DNA of 64,000 nucleotides from Thermothelomyces thermophilus ATCC 42464 (Eukaryota > Ascomycota > Sordariomycetes > Sordariales > Chaetomiaceae): assembly GCF_000226095.1 (NCBI RefSeq), contig NC_016474.1, positions 3,472,001-3,536,000 of the forward strand, read 5' to 3'. Under the pieces are notes generated by a model. The model had not been told where the DNA came from. It saw only the letters and a list, made by a program, of their open reading frames with translations, and ran no database searches. The position numbers and the translations under genes are program-made. Position 1 is the stretch's first letter. Every line of letters begins with the position of its first letter. Positions 23,194 to 35,596 of this stretch are shown here, one piece after another.

Positions 23194-24408
23194 AATGTGT
23201 TTGGAGAAATGCCTGCATTCTCCATTACATCTTTTTTGCGCTGTTCCGCTGTTCAACTCTTCCCCGTCATCGATTGGCCGGGCAGCTGTTCGACGACCCC
23301 CTTCCCGCTCTCTGCGGATATTCGGGTTCGTCTGATTCTGCCAGCAGCGTAACGCGCTGCGGATGCCTCTGTCGACCACCATCCCATCCCATGGCGCTTG
23401 CCGCGCAATCGCTAAGCAGAGCGCAATCAAGTGCTAGGCGATGGCGTCCTCTTCTCTTCCCTGTCAATCTTGGAGGAGCTCGTTCGAGCTTCCATCCTCT
23501 GACTTGGCCAGAAGAGACCCCCGCCGACAGCTATGTGATCTCCTAGAGCAGGTTTCTGCGGCTGACAAGTGCGGCAACCAGTCGTCGGTGTGGCCGAACC
23601 ACGCCAGGCACTTTGAGTGACGCCCAGCCGCAACAGGCGGCCAGCTCGCTCTTGCTCTCGTCCTCGGAAGAGGGCGGTTCGTCTGCTCTGGCTTTCATGA
23701 GTTGCTGCGGCGTGAATAACACTCTTTCTCGACTGGTCTGCTCCTGTGAACTTTGCTGCCGCACAAGTTCATGACTCAATTCAGCGTTCAGTTTGCAATG
23801 AAAAAGAAAAAATAAGAAAAAAAAAATGGACAAGCTCCTGTTCAACCCTCTTTGCCTGCTTTGTCCCGGCCCTGCTTTGCCTCATGGCCCCTTCTGTCTT
23901 GCTCTGGTTCTCTTCAATGTCCTGGCTGTGTTTACAGAAAGCATTCATATATGCAATCAGATTGTCGCCTGCGAGGGTGACAGAATCAGTTGCTAGCCGC
24001 GGGGGGGGGGGGGGGGGGGTATCATCAAAGTTGAATTTCCGAATTCCCATAATGACAATGTTGAAATGAAAAGGACGCCAGTCAGGACATGTTTTCCTTT
24101 TCCCCCTAATTCATGACGCACACACCAAGGCAAAGAAAATTGAGACTGTTAAATCAGCTCAGGATTCTGGCCGCCTTATATAACCACTTTTGCCGTTGTT
24201 GAAACCTTTCTAGCATGAATGCCTGTATCTTTCCCCTATGCCTGGGACCCTTTGCCTTCAACGCCTATCTTGCAACAAAATCCGGAAGGTGGAACTTCCA
24301 TTCGCTTTGAGATGCGATGATAACAGGGTAAAAATCAGATAGTTATGTACCGCTTTTTTGAACCGCCTTGGGCGTTTGAATTCATGCGAGCTTGCCTGGT
24401 TCGCTTGT
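23194..24408. other. Intergenic region between convergent genes, with G19 run
   Basis: 1.2 kb between the EST1-like and adenosine kinase stops. It holds a run of 19 G (24001-24019) and A-rich tracts (about 23805-23826). No open frame with coding character is seen. Confidence 0.55.
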
Positions 24409-25781
24409 TTACTGCTTGCCAGGATAAGTCTTCTTGGGGAAGGGATAACTGTTTGAACTCCGTTAGTGCCCATCTACGAAACTGTCGGGGCGGGCCGGTG
24501 TTGAGGGATAGAAAGCGCGGACGGTCCGCGATATCGCGGTGGTTTTTGATTCATGTGAAGGAAGGATCGGAACCCGGCTCGGATGGAGTACTTACGAAGG
24601 ACCAAGTTCCCTGATGCTCAGCGACGCCAGCCACTGGCCCATGTCGATGGAGACGTCCAGCGGGCGGCCCTCGACAATACCCGCGCAGAAGCCGCCGGCG
24701 AAGGCATCGCCGGCGCCGTTGGTGTCGCAGATCTCCTCCTTGGAGATCGCGTGCACGGGGTACTCCTTGACCTCGTCCTCGCCCTGGACGGCGACGATGG
24801 TCGGCTCGGTGCCCTGGGTAATGACGGCCACGCGCTTGCGCTGCGTGTTGACCTTGGGCAGATTCGCCAGCGCCTTTGCGATCTCCTTGACGTCCTTGGT
24901 GCCCAGGTTGTGGGAGTCCGCATAGGCCTCCGCCTCGGTCTCGTTACCGATCACGTAGTCCCAGTAGGGGGCAGAGGCGTCGAGGGGCTCCTTGAAGAAC
25001 TGGGGGATGAAGGGAGCGGAGAGGGACACGATGAAGGGCTTGTTCTTGGTGGCCGCCTGGTTGGCGAGCTCCATGATGGCAGGGGGGCAGACTGGACCAT
25101 TTGGTGAGAAACCAACGTTCAGTCCAGAGAGAAGTCTCCTGGGTGGAGGGGAGGCTTACCAGTGAAGTGGTAGCCGCCGACGTAGAACACCTCGGCATTC
25201 TCCACGAGGGCCCAGATATCCGGGCGCTTCAGGTGCTCGAGGTCGTAGTGGTTGGCGGCACCGAGATCGGTGCACATACTGCGGTTGTGACCGGTGATAA
25301 CGACGCCGCAGCGGCCGGTGGGAATCTTGGGGTCGACGCGGTACTCGACGCGCAGACCGGCCTGCTTGCAGGCGTCGCGGAGGATGGCGGCGTACTTGTC
25401 ATCGCCGGCGCCACCCAGATAGACGACGCTGTTTGGAGGGAGGATGTACTGGGCACCGCGGGCCGTGTTCTGGGCGGCACCGCCGGCGATCAGCTTGGCA
25501 TCGTAGTTGTTGAGGAGGTCCTCGTAGATGTCCAGGTGCTTGGGCTCGGCAAGGATGGCGTCGTTAGCCTTGAGGCCGTATTTCTGGAGCAGAGCCTCGT
25601 TGCCGAAGGCCTGGATGTCTGAAGCCGCATTCTCACATCAGCCAGAATTCGGAGGCCGAACGTATCCTCCTCTGTCGGCACGATGCCAATGCGCTCTGTA
25701 CAGGACATAGAGATGTCACTCGCACTTACCAAGGAGGGGATTCTCCAGGCAGAGCAGTCTGTAGTCCTTCGTGGATGCCAT
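24409..25781 (-). CDS. ADK: Adenosine kinase
   Basis: Predicted 348-aa adenosine kinase (PfkB/ribokinase family), which phosphorylates adenosine to AMP and so removes the product inhibitor of S-adenosylmethionine-dependent methylation. Four exons: 25781-25730, 25618-25160, 25091-24596, 24448-24409; introns of 111, 68 and 147 bp. The join of exons 1 and 2 makes NPLLDIQ, the family's N-terminal substrate motif. GGAAQNTAR (63-71) is the first PfkB signature region, and DTNGAGD (293-299) is the second, with catalytic base D299 and the anion hole GAGD. The last exon encodes only YPFPKKTYPGKQ, the usual C-terminal tail, and would be missed without splicing. The length equals that of typical eukaryotic adenosine kinases. 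Confidence 0.95.
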
Positions 25782-26590
25782 ATTGCTGAGCCGGCGGTTG
25801 CGGGGACGTGGTATGCGGTGCGAAAGGTTTGTGCTGCTGCTCTGTCGGCGAGTTAAAGAAGAGCAGCTGCTTCCTATTAAAAGGCGGGGCAGTAAAATGG
25901 TGGGGTTTAAACTCCGAATTGTACCGCCATCCGTCCCTTGTTCGATCAGCGCCCTGGTTCGGTCAGCGAGGAAGGGCTTGGCAAAGACGCAGGGCCGTGA
26001 GCACACTGCCGCCGATCCCATCCGGAACATGATTTATGTACAAGCGGCTTATTAGGGAAGGTCGGGGAACCTGCCGACTGGATCTGAAAGGATTGAAGAA
26101 AATAAGGTTGCAAATATCGTGAACCACAAGATGTTCCAAGTACTGGAAACGAAGCGATCCGTTCTACGACTTAGTTCCGTTGCTGATTGACGTCAGATGG
26201 CTGGGATTGGATCTGTTCTTGTTCATTCCCATATCTACGCCCGCGACCGGCCCCGTCCCGCTCACTTTGCCCGTCACGACTCAATCAGGATGCCCCGCAA
26301 TATCGCCTCGGAAGCGAGGAGTTCGCGCTGCTTGATTCCCAAAGAGTAATGCCCTGACTGCATGGCCTGCTCCGTTTCTCCCCTGCGACGCCGGATTCTC
26401 GAGTACATTGCCTTGCAAACAAGCCCCGTCCCGACCGCGCTTGGGAATCTTTTATTCATTTCACGCCCATGATAGCTTGCGCAAAAGAGCAAGTTTCCCG
26501 TCCGCCTTCGCAGTCCCATAACTACAAAGCAGCAAAAGACCAATGCAATCCGATGAACCCCTTGCCCAGATGTAGAACCCGTGAAAGCGC
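25782..26590. other. Spacer between RPL2 3' end and adenosine kinase start
   Basis: 809 bp on the shared minus-strand side, holding the RPL2 3' untranslated region and the adenosine kinase promoter. No gene, repeat or RNA recognised. Confidence 0.55.
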
Positions 26591-27637
26591 TTACTCCTTC
26601 GTCTTCTGGGTACCACGCAGCAGACCCGTCCGTCTCGCAGCAATGAGACCCGCCTTCTGACCCGGCGCAGCGTACCTCGAGATGGTAGACGCCTTACCAA
26701 TGTGTTGATGGTTACCCTGTAGCGCCATGTCAGATACGCAAGGTCCCGGTAGTTATTGGATCTCCCTGAACTTACACCACCGTGAGGATGGTCAACCGGG
26801 TTCATGGCAACACCACGAGTCTTGGGCCAGCGGTTGCGCTTGACGGCGAACTTATGCTTGGCACGCGAGGCCTCTGGAGTTGTGTGTTAGAGCTTCATCC
26901 TTGCTTGCTACAGATTCCATTGCAAAGACGCATGTGAGAACGTACTCAGGAGAGGCTTGTCTGTCCTGCCACCACCGGCAACGATGCCGATCATGCCACG
27001 AGCGTTGCTGCTGACGACCTTCTTGGCACCCGAGGGGAGCTTGATGCGGGTCTTGCCCTCATCGGGGTTGTGGCCGATAACAGTGACGTAGTTACCGGAG
27101 GTGCGGCCGAGAGCGCCACGGTCACCGGGCTTCTCCTCGACGTTGGAGACGACGGTACCCTCAGGAATGGAGGAGAGAGGAAGGATGTTGCCGACGGTCA
27201 GGGCGGCGTTCTTGCCGGCGTAGACGAACTGGCCAGTGTACATGCCCTCATTGGCAATGAAGGTCTCAGTGATCTTCTTGAACCTGTAGGGCGAGTTGAA
27301 GACGACGCGGGCGAGGGGCGCACCACGGCCGGGGTCGTGGATGATCTCCTTCACAAGACCCCGGATGTAGCCATGGCGCTCGGCGTAGTCGAGGGTGCGG
27401 AACTTCGCGGGGTTCTTCCGCAGACGGGTGTTGGCAGTGAAGACGCTGCCAGCGCCCTTACGCTGGTTGCGGATCTGGATGTGGGAGAAACCAAAGTTAG
27501 CACCATTCCCACGGCTCCCCCAACTCGCGATAATCCCCAGCGCAATCGGTCGGTCGCTGCAATCGAGGGCTCGGTATCGGGTCGATTCGAGGTATTCGGA
27601 AACTGAGATAGCGGATTGTACTTACGACGCGACCCAT
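26591..27637 (-). CDS. RPL2: 60S ribosomal protein uL2 (L2/L8)
   Basis: Predicted 254-aa cytosolic ribosomal protein uL2 (yeast L2, human RPL8), located beside the peptidyl transferase centre. Four exons: 27637-27626 (only MGRV), 27474-26946, 26873-26776, 26716-26591; introns of 151, 72 and 59 bp, all joining in frame. The tiny 12-nt first exon followed by a longer intron is typical of fungal ribosomal protein genes. Recognisable blocks: [62 protein letters not shown] and the near-universal [11 protein letters not shown], whose histidines lie close to the catalytic centre. The length is identical to yeast L2. A CT/T-rich tract upstream fits a ribosomal protein promoter. Confidence 0.97.
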
Positions 27638-29816
27638 CTTGCCCTTCCTACCTGAGAAATGTGGAAGTGACGGGTTGACTGGGTGGTTGTTTGAGGTTGA
27701 GGTTGCGACACAGGAAAGCTCCAAATGGGTGAAGCGATATTTTTCCAAATTTCTGTGTGGATTGCAGCAGCCACAGCTGAGTGGTGTGGCTGCCAAGTGC
27801 CCTAACGCGGGGAGAAAGTGTGGCGCCGAACCTTGCTTGGCTAGGCAGCACCTGTCAGCAGCTGACCGTATGATATCACAGTGCAACAGCTGTTACTCTA
27901 AATGTCCCAGTCGGAGAGCCGTTCTCTTCACCAGCAGCCTGGCCCTTCCAGTCGATCTCGGGAGTCTGATGGGGTTTCTGAAAGGGTTTATTGCATGCTG
28001 GTAATCTGTATACCAATTTCTTTGCTCAAATCTCCAGTTTTTCTGGTTCAAACTTTGATCTTGTTTGGCACACAGTGACTTAGTTTAACCTTGGTACTTT
28101 CACACGGTACGCGAGGATCTCACCAGGCTGAAGAGCTGCAAGCGCCAGCCGTGATTCCCAACCTCAGTCCTCTGCCCCGCGACGTTGAAGCAAGGCCATT
28201 TTCGCCGTTTGCAACATTGACCATCAATTCCGACCTAGCACCTGCACGAAAGTCAGTCTGTATGATTGGTAATCGTTACGTGTCTGATTTCGTTATGCCA
28301 GGGTTCACTCATACTAACAGCAATGTAGGGTTGCAAACGCTGTTATGATTACTACGCTTCCGCTTGTTACAAAATGAAGCTTCATTGAGTCGCAGTTTCG
28401 TCTGAGTTTCAAGCGTCATGACTGGCGGCGACGCCAAAATTGCGCGAGCGCTAGGCTTGGGCCGCATCCCTGAGGACTGGTCAAGCGGCCCGAGGCTTAA
28501 TCTGCCTTGAGCCCGACAAGAGACCTCCAAAGGAAGACTCCCCAAGGCTGAAGCTTTTCTAAGCATCATAGCAAGGCTAGAGTGCATGATGGTGGGTTCA
28601 ATTGGCTTTGGCAATTTCCCGGTTCGGTTTTCGCTCTGATCGCGTGCAGAGTTGCATTTCGGAGAGATCAACCATCTCGCATTTTATGCACGCGTCGCGT
28701 CGGCTCTATGGCAAGTGTCACGCTGTCGCATTCCATGGCTCAGGTCTCGGACAGGAAGGCGTTGGGAGATCCAGGAAGCCTGCGGCGGGGTGCTGCGACG
28801 ATGCGAGATTATCAGCTACCCTTGAGCGGACGCCGGTGCCATACCGTTTCTCTTCGTCCTCTTGTCTTGAGCTAAATGGATATGAGGAAGGCGAGGTAAC
28901 CCCAGTCGATTGCCAGCGCAGCGAGTGCTGAGAGTACAAGACAAGGCTTCCGTCGAGCAGGCTTATTCTTCCACTGGTCATCACCGTCGCAGGCATCTGG
29001 TCCAATGCTTTTACCATGAGAACGGGTACCTGCGAACTGGACCTGCCAAATTCGTTCAGGCGATGCTGCTGCCCAGCTAGCAGACTCGTGCTTGCCCATG
29101 GTTTTGGTTGGGTAAAACACCCGCCGCTGGAGCTGGATGTAAAAAGCGGGCCAGTTCACGCACCTCGTCTCGCAAATTCATTTTCTGCCGGATCCGCCGC
29201 CAACACAGCTTTGAATGTCGCACCTCACGATCACTTTACTACATCACCGCAGATGGGAGGAGCGTACTGAGCTTACTGATCGTTACCGTTGGCTCTGAAT
29301 GGTAGTGTGAGGAGGAAGTGCAGAACGGTCGGACAGCGCTCCTGGTGTGGTAACTGCCCAGAAGACACAAGACTATCCTTGTGCTTTTTTGGAACCGGGG
29401 ACTAGAGTGTCAAACGGAGAAGCCTTATTTGAGGGGGTTGTTGAGGTGTTGGCAGAGAGGGCAATGGGTGGCGATGGGAGACTGCGATGAACTCGTTGGG
29501 CCACGGCACAGGGCAACTAGGAGAACTGCCCGGGGAGTGCTTGATGCTGGCAGCCTTGCCGGCAGAAGCAGGAGGTAGGGTTGAGATAGGTTATTGAGCA
29601 GTTTGTACATAGTGATTGAACCTATCAAGTTTACCCCCCAGCTGGGAGAGTAAGCTAGGAGGGTCCTTGGCCATTGTCGGGTCGGGTACGTAATTTCTTG
29701 CAGCCGATCTCTCTCCATCAACCTTAAGTGCTCCTCACCTTTCCACCTCCACTCTCCACGCTCCAGACCTCAACCAGCAAACGCCATCCACCAACAACGC
29801 GTACACGTGCTCCAAA
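27638..29816. other. Intergenic region between divergent RPL2 and DDT/WHIM genes
   Basis: 2.2 kb without a gene I can support. Overlapping open frames at 28582-29159 on both strands lack domains and clear coding bias. The region presumably holds the RPL2 promoter at the left end and the promoter and leader of the DDT/WHIM gene (CCA/CTCCA-rich) at the right end. A snoRNA cannot be excluded. Confidence 0.45.
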
Positions 29817-32030
29817 ATGGCGGACGACGACTCTTCCGAGCTGTCCTCGATTTCATCGCTTTCGGAACCGCCTTCTGAAGATGATTCCGACATCCAATTG
29901 GAGGAGCGTCATGGCATCCTGAAATTCTTCCACAAGGTCGACCAAAACCCAGCTCTGGAGCCGAAGGAGAAAACGCCCGCCCGACCGAAGCGGGAGCCTT
30001 CGCCGCCGCATGAATACGTCCTGGCGGATAATCCAGACATTGCCGTACGTGTTTCTATCCTCATCCACGTCATCGCCGCGCTATGACGCGAGAGATCGCG
30101 CTCGCCACACGTAGAAGTACGCGCTAATCGTTGCCCTCGCAGTTCATCGTCATGTTCCGCGCCCGTTTCGCCGAAGCGTTCCCGAAGAGTCTCGCGAATT
30201 TTGGTCCTCAGGAGCTAGAGCGCGACGTTGTCGAAACGATCCCAGGCGAGCGCGTCGAGCACTTCCTCTGTGCCCTGTTGAGCCTGTTGCTCAACCGCAA
30301 GCAGGATGTAAAGTGCGTATTAGCAGTTTGGCGGAAACCTTGTTGGATCAATTTTTTTTTTTTTTTTTGAAATGCTGACCTCGGTTGGACTTCAGGCCCG
30401 GCCATTACAATCGCGCGCTGGAAGAAGCTATCCAGACGCACAAAGGGCAGTGGGCGAAGGACTGGGAGAGCAAGAACCCGCTCGCGGGGCAAGCGACCTT
30501 CGCGTCGATGACCCCAGTACAAAGGGTGTGTTTTTGATCTTGTCCAAGGACCGGCGCGCCATGGCACCTTTGGAGCTTTGTCCGCTCTGTCGATTCGCAC
30601 TCGGTTGCTGACTCAAGTATGACTAGCTCACTCTTCTGCGCACCTTGGTGCAGTGGACTCTTTCCTCCTCGGACACGGTTAGAGCTATCATCGCCAAATC
30701 ATACCGAAACCGACATGACGACGATCTCAACATTCCCTTGAGCGTACAACCGTGGGGCAGCGATGGCGACAAGCGACGGTATTTCCTTATCGAGGGCAAC
30801 GACGATACCTCGTTTCGCGTGTACAGGGAGAGCAACCCGGCGGGCTTGAACAGGACGTGGTGGAGCGTCGCTGGCAACATTGACGAGCTCAGGGCACTCA
30901 TCGATAAGCTTGAAAACCAAGATGGGGGGCCGAAGGCGAAGATGTTCGCCAAGAAGATTGCAAACAGCATTCCGCGGTTCGAAGCCACGGAAGAGAAGCG
31001 TCGCCGCAGAGAGTACCGCCAGATGCGCAAGGAGCAGTTCAGGCGTCCAGAGCCCGGCTTTTCCCTCTACGAAGGCCGCACGAGAGGGAAGCGCATAAAG
31101 TACACGTATTCCGACGACGAGGCCGACTTCTTTTCGGACTCGACGAATCGCCGTTCGTCCCGCAACACCAGGCATCACACACCAGCGGAGCCCAGTGGCC
31201 CTGTCACAACAGCCAGCGGCCGGCAAGTCAGGGCACCGACTCGGCTGAACGCGGAGAACGTCAGCAACGGAGGACCGAGTGCTTCCGTGAGCGTGCAGGG
31301 GGATGGCGAGGTCCCGGAACTGAAGCACACCACCCGTTCGGGACGCCCTCAAAGGTCTGCCGCCGTCAATCATGGGATGAACGGCTGGACGACGAGGAAG
31401 CGGAAGAGCGAGGAATACGAGTCTGAGGAGTCCGAAGAGGAGGGCAGTGAACCTGATTTTGGGGACGACGAGGAAGACGAGCATGTTCCGGACGAGACAG
31501 AGGAGGACGACGAGGAATTCGAGCAGGAAGAACTTACAGACGAGGACCTTGAGGCGGTCCGGAAACCAAGCCTCATATTTAAGTTCCCGGTCAGGGTCTC
31601 GTTCGACGAGAACAACAGGGTGCATCAAATACCGGGCCCGCCGGTCGCGACCGAGAAGAACAAACACCCCAGGGCAGCGCACCAGAACGTTGTCGCTAGC
31701 GACGGCGGCTCCGAGACTAATGATGTCGGTCCCGTGGAGCCGATCGTGCCGGAAGCAGAGCCACCTGCGGCCGAGGTCATCGCGGTCGCGACCAAGGCTG
31801 CGGCGGGCCCTGCGCCTGGCGGAGAACAAGCCGGAGCTGACGCTGGCAAGCCGACTGAGCCGGCGGGGACGGCCGGGACCGGCGCGGACCAGGCCGCAAA
31901 TGAGGCAGGAGAGACCACCAAGTCCTCCCCTACCCCGGCAAACGAGAATGCGACCTCTTTGACTCTCAGGGGGAGTCCAGAGCTTGCCAAAGCAGTGCCC
32001 CGGGCTGTTGATGGCAGTCCTGTGGAGTAA
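29817..32030 (+). CDS. DDT/WHIM-domain chromatin protein
   Basis: Predicted 643-aa nuclear protein with the DDT and WHIM modules found in accessory subunits of ISWI-type chromatin remodellers (RSF1, CECR2, BAZ families). Four exons: 29817-30044, 30143-30312, 30396-30525, 30627-32030; introns of 98, 83 and 101 bp. Residues 1-35 are acidic. The DDT-like region is about 77-175 (FRARFAEAFPKSLANFGPQE, FLCALLSLLLNRKQDVKPGH). WHIM1-like QRLTLLRTLVQWTLSSSDTV follows at about 175-195, and WHIM2-like PWGSDGDKRRYFLIEG with TWWSVAGNIDELRALI at about 218-270. A basic region (about 290-330), a KRIKYTYSDDE motif and a long acidic tract (about 437-486) follow; the C terminus is Ala/Pro/Glu-rich. No ATPase, PHD or bromodomain is present, so it must act as a partner subunit. 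The name of the fungal orthologue is not certain. Confidence 0.82.
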
Positions 32031-32389
32031 CGGGCGTTATCTTGGTAGGGAATAGCCAATATGTTTTCATGATATATCTGCTATGAATAGGGAGTTGGGT
32101 GCTATGGCAAAAGACAAAGACATAAAATGGAGTCACTTGGGACGCTACATAGTATTTGAGCCCTCGGTCTCTGTGTCAGGGAAGAGACCCTTGGAATGTT
32201 ACTGTGTGGGAAGAGCGGGGAGTCATCGCAGCCGTATGTTCTCAAACCCTGAACCCGTAATACAGATAGATATTCACTCGGCAGATGCATTGCAGAGACC
32301 TAGATTACTGTACATACAGCCGGAACTTTGGCCCATAGTGATTCCAGCTTAATATCATCGACGAGCTGCTGTTCGGCCTCCGCCCTCCC
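32031..32389. other. 3' spacer between convergent genes
   Basis: 359 bp between the DDT/WHIM and Atg43-like stops. No gene or repeat recognised; both 3' untranslated regions lie here. Confidence 0.6.
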
Positions 32390-33064
32390 TTATTTGTATC
32401 TCCTCCGCCATGCAGGATTCTCGGGCGGTATTTGCCAGTTATTCACCCCATACCACCACCTCCTCAATCGAGCCCCGAGTGTCGATCCGTGTATCCGCGC
32501 ATTCCTGTTCCAGTACTGCCACCCACAAATCCCGAGGTTGTAAAGAATGCCTTGGAGAAAGGGCATCATGACCTAGTGTAACCATCAATCTCATCGATCT
32601 ATCCCCAAGCCCGTCCCTAGCCCATTGACACAATGGAGAAGAGGAACGAAGGAAAAAAAAAAAAAAAAAGGCAGGCTTACCTGGTCCCTGATCGTAATCC
32701 ACCCAATCTTCCACCACGTGTCCGCGTTGCGTATGCTCCACAGGTAGCTTTGCTCAAAGCGCAGGTCGGGCATTGGGGGGAGGTGGTGCCGGCGCGGGCG
32801 CGGCGTGACGCGTGAGGACCGGTAGTGCGCCGAGCTCTCCTCCTCCTCCTCCTCCTCCTCCTCCTCATCCTCGGTCCCGTCCTCCCCAACGATTAGGTGG
32901 TCCTCGTCGATGTTGCCATCGTCGGGGTAGGCAGGCTCGAGATGTACGGGCTCCTTGTGTGAGGCGGCCGTGGAAGGGTTGATGTCGTGCTGCGGAGACG
33001 GAGAGCGGTTCAGGTGTGCTGTTTGGACGGTTTCGGCGACTTGGAGGGGGACAGATCCGGACAT
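32390..33064 (-). CDS. ATG43: Atg43-like mitophagy receptor (DUF1770 family)
   Basis: Predicted 188-aa protein of the fungal DUF1770 family, which includes fission yeast Atg43, a mitochondrial outer-membrane receptor for mitophagy. Two exons (33064-32681 and 32572-32390) flank a 108-bp intron (GTAAGC...CACTAG) that contains a long T run. The N-terminal SVPLQVAETVQTAHLNRSPS and STAASHKEPVHLEPAY blocks are characteristic, followed by an acidic run of about ten Glu. The core LPPMPDLRFEQSYLWSIR and NADTWWKIGWITIRDQ (about 96-128) runs into a hydrophobic segment VMMPFLQGILYNLGICGW (129-146) that may insert in the membrane, then GARLRRWWYGVNNW. No clear Atg8-interacting motif could be assigned by eye. 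The family call is strong; the mitophagy role is extrapolated from S. pombe. Confidence 0.85.
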
Positions 33065-34085
33065 TGTGAAGGTGGGCTTCAAGACTTGATGCTTGAGATC
33101 ATGGAATTGGGTTGGGGGGGGGGGGGGGTGCTGTTACGCCCGGAGTCGTAGGTCGCCGTCGGTCTCGAGACAACGATACGCTAGTGTTGGGCAGCGGGCC
33201 CAGAGAGACGCGGCCGGTCCAGGGTACGGAGTAACTGCTGTGGCTATCGTCAGAGCCCCACAAATAAGCAGTCCCCGTGTTCTTGGCTGAACAGCGTGTT
33301 TAACCCTTGCACTTGGCACTCCGTATAGTTAACGAGCAGGGTGGTCTAGTGTAATCCGTCCCTATAGTTGTAATCCTTACAGTTTTGACCCTGACTCCGT
33401 CTCGTTATCACTCACGACAGCTAGTTAAGTCTGTACTGTTGTTTGGTGACACGTATGTATGTACCCGTAAATCTCCTCCCACTCCTCGAAATGGAACCAC
33501 CCCATCTTGTCTGCACTTGAGTGCTATGTTGCTGAAAGGAAACCTTCGCGCACCAATCAGTGAATCAGTGACCTGACACATCCAACAAGAAAGCGCAAAG
33601 CCCCACCTAGAAGGCAAGAATGCGCCTTAAGACTGACGCACTGGCTAAGACGTAATACTCCGTAAATAGTTTCGTGGCATACTAGTAGTACGGAGTACAT
33701 CAGGTATTTGTCGGTGTAGGCTGGATACCCAGCTGGGGTACGCAGGGTGTACTCGTAATCCGTACTTTCCTAGTTGCAGGGTCACTTGGCCAACAAGCCT
33801 CGGCCAGGAAGATATTCTGTGCGGCCCATGACCAATGGTGACTCGAACCACTCAGGCAACAGGTGGGGCTCAGGGCGGCCACTTTGCCCCAGCCCATAAA
33901 AAGCTTCACAACTTGAAACCCCTCTCGCGTTCAACCCCACCAAATTCGAGAATTCCCGGTTTCCAGACATAACTTCGCCAGGAACGAGAACACTTCTTTT
34001 CTTGAGGAGGAGTTAGGCAAATTTTTATTTTTCCAACGTTTCCTTTTCTCACATCGGTACTTTCCTTTCGTAACAAGTTTTCACC
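33065..34085. promoter_or_regulatory. Divergent promoter region of ATG43-like gene and eRF1
   Basis: 1.0 kb between two divergent starts. It contains a run of 15 G (33114-33128; poly-C in the ATG43-like leader) and three TACGGAGTA/TACTCCGTA motifs (33225, 33656, 33689). The 100 bp before eRF1 are T/C-rich, ending in TTTTCACC before the ATG. Confidence 0.5.
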
Positions 34086-35596
34086 ATGAGCGACCCCAAC
34101 GCGAGTGAAGCGGAGAAGAATGTGAGACGCGCGCATCTTCTGGCATCCTACGATGACTTGCGTATGCTGACAATGTGGCCGGTAGATCGAGATTTGGAAG
34201 GTGAAGAAGCTCATCAAGAGGCTCGAGGCCGCACGCGGAAATGGCACCAGCATGATTTCTCTGATCATCCGTACGTCTCTTCAACCCAGTCGCCTAGCCT
34301 CGCCCGTGTGCACAGTGTTGCTGATCGACTTATTCAGCGCCGAAGGATCAGATCTCTCGTGCGGCGAAGATGTTGGCTGAAGAATACGTACGTCTCCTGC
34401 AAGATGCGAGGAAGCGTCTCGGCCATGACATTGCCCAATCTAACACGAACGCAACATAGGGAACCGCATCCAATATCAAGTCGCGTGTCAACAGGCAGTC
34501 TGTCCTTTCGGCCATTACCTCGACCCAGCAACGCCTGAAGCTCTACAACAAGGTCCCTCCCAATGGCCTCGTGGTGTACTGTGGCGAAATCTTGACCTCC
34601 GAGGGCAAGGAACGCAAGGTCAACATCGATTTCGAGCCCTTCAAGCCCATCAATACCTCGTTGTACCTGTGCGACAACAAATTCCACACCGAGGCTCTGG
34701 CCGAGCTGCTCGAGTCGGACCAGAAGTTCGGTTTCATTGTCATGGATGGTAACGGGGCGCTGTTCGGCACCCTCAGCGGCAACACCCGTGACGTTGTTCA
34801 GAAGTTCACGGTCGATCTCCCCAAGAAGCACGGCCGTGGTGGTCAGTCTGCGCTACGTTTCGCGCGTCTGAGAGAGGAAAAGCGCCACAACTACGTGCGA
34901 AAGGTTGCCGAGTTGGCGGTTCAGAACTTCATCACCAACGACAAGGTCAACGTTGCCGGCATTGTGTTGGCTGGCTCGGCCGACTTCAAGAACGACCTGA
35001 ACGGATCCGATATGTTCGACCCACGTCTGCAAGTCAAGGTCATCAAGGTTGTAGACGTGTCGTACGGTGGCGAGAACGGATTCAACCAGGCCATCGAGCT
35101 GTCCGCCGAGACGCTGGGCAATGTCAAGTTCATTCAGGAGAAGAAGCTCATCAGCAAGTACTTCGAGGAGATCAGCCAGGACACTGGCCGAGTCTGCTAC
35201 GGTATCGACGACACGCTCAAGGCGCTGGAACTGGGCGCTGTCGAGACGTTGATTGTTTTTGAGAACCTCGAGATTACCCGCTGGACCTTGAAGGACAGCA
35301 ACGGCAGCGAGATAATTCTGCACACGACCAAGCAGCAGGAGCAGAGCAACCGCGAGAAATTCATGGACAAGGAGACGGGTCAGGAGATGGAGGTTGTCTC
35401 TCAGGAGTCCTTCCTTGAGTGGATCGCCGAGCACTACAAAGATTTCGGCACCACCCTCGAGTTTGTCTCGGACCGGTCGACCGAGGGTAACCAGTTCGTC
35501 AAGGGCTTCGGCGGCATTGGCGGCCTTCTCCGGTACAAGGTCAACTTTGAGCAGTTAGCTGACGTGGATGACGATGATGAATACTACGACGATTGA
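34086..35596 (+). CDS. SUP45: Translation termination factor eRF1
   Basis: Predicted 435-aa eukaryotic class I release factor, which reads all three stop codons in the ribosomal A site and triggers peptide release with eRF3. Four exons: 34086-34121, 34186-34270, 34338-34387, 34460-35596; introns of 64, 67 and 72 bp, two of them with GTACGT donors. Key motifs are all present: NIKS (62-65) and YLCDNKF (126-132) of the stop-codon-reading domain, and GGQ (184-186, [13 protein letters not shown]), the catalytic loop in the peptidyl transferase centre. The acidic C-terminal tail [11 protein letters not shown] is usual. Length matches the family (435-437 aa). The stop is UGA-C, followed by an in-frame open extension and a candidate 3' untranslated intron (separate entries), which together suggest autoregulation by read-through and mRNA decay. 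Confidence 0.97.

Noticed and set aside
30699-31829. 376-codon antisense open frame
   Set aside because: Exact antisense of the DDT/WHIM coding exon; openness follows from the GC-rich codons of the real gene.
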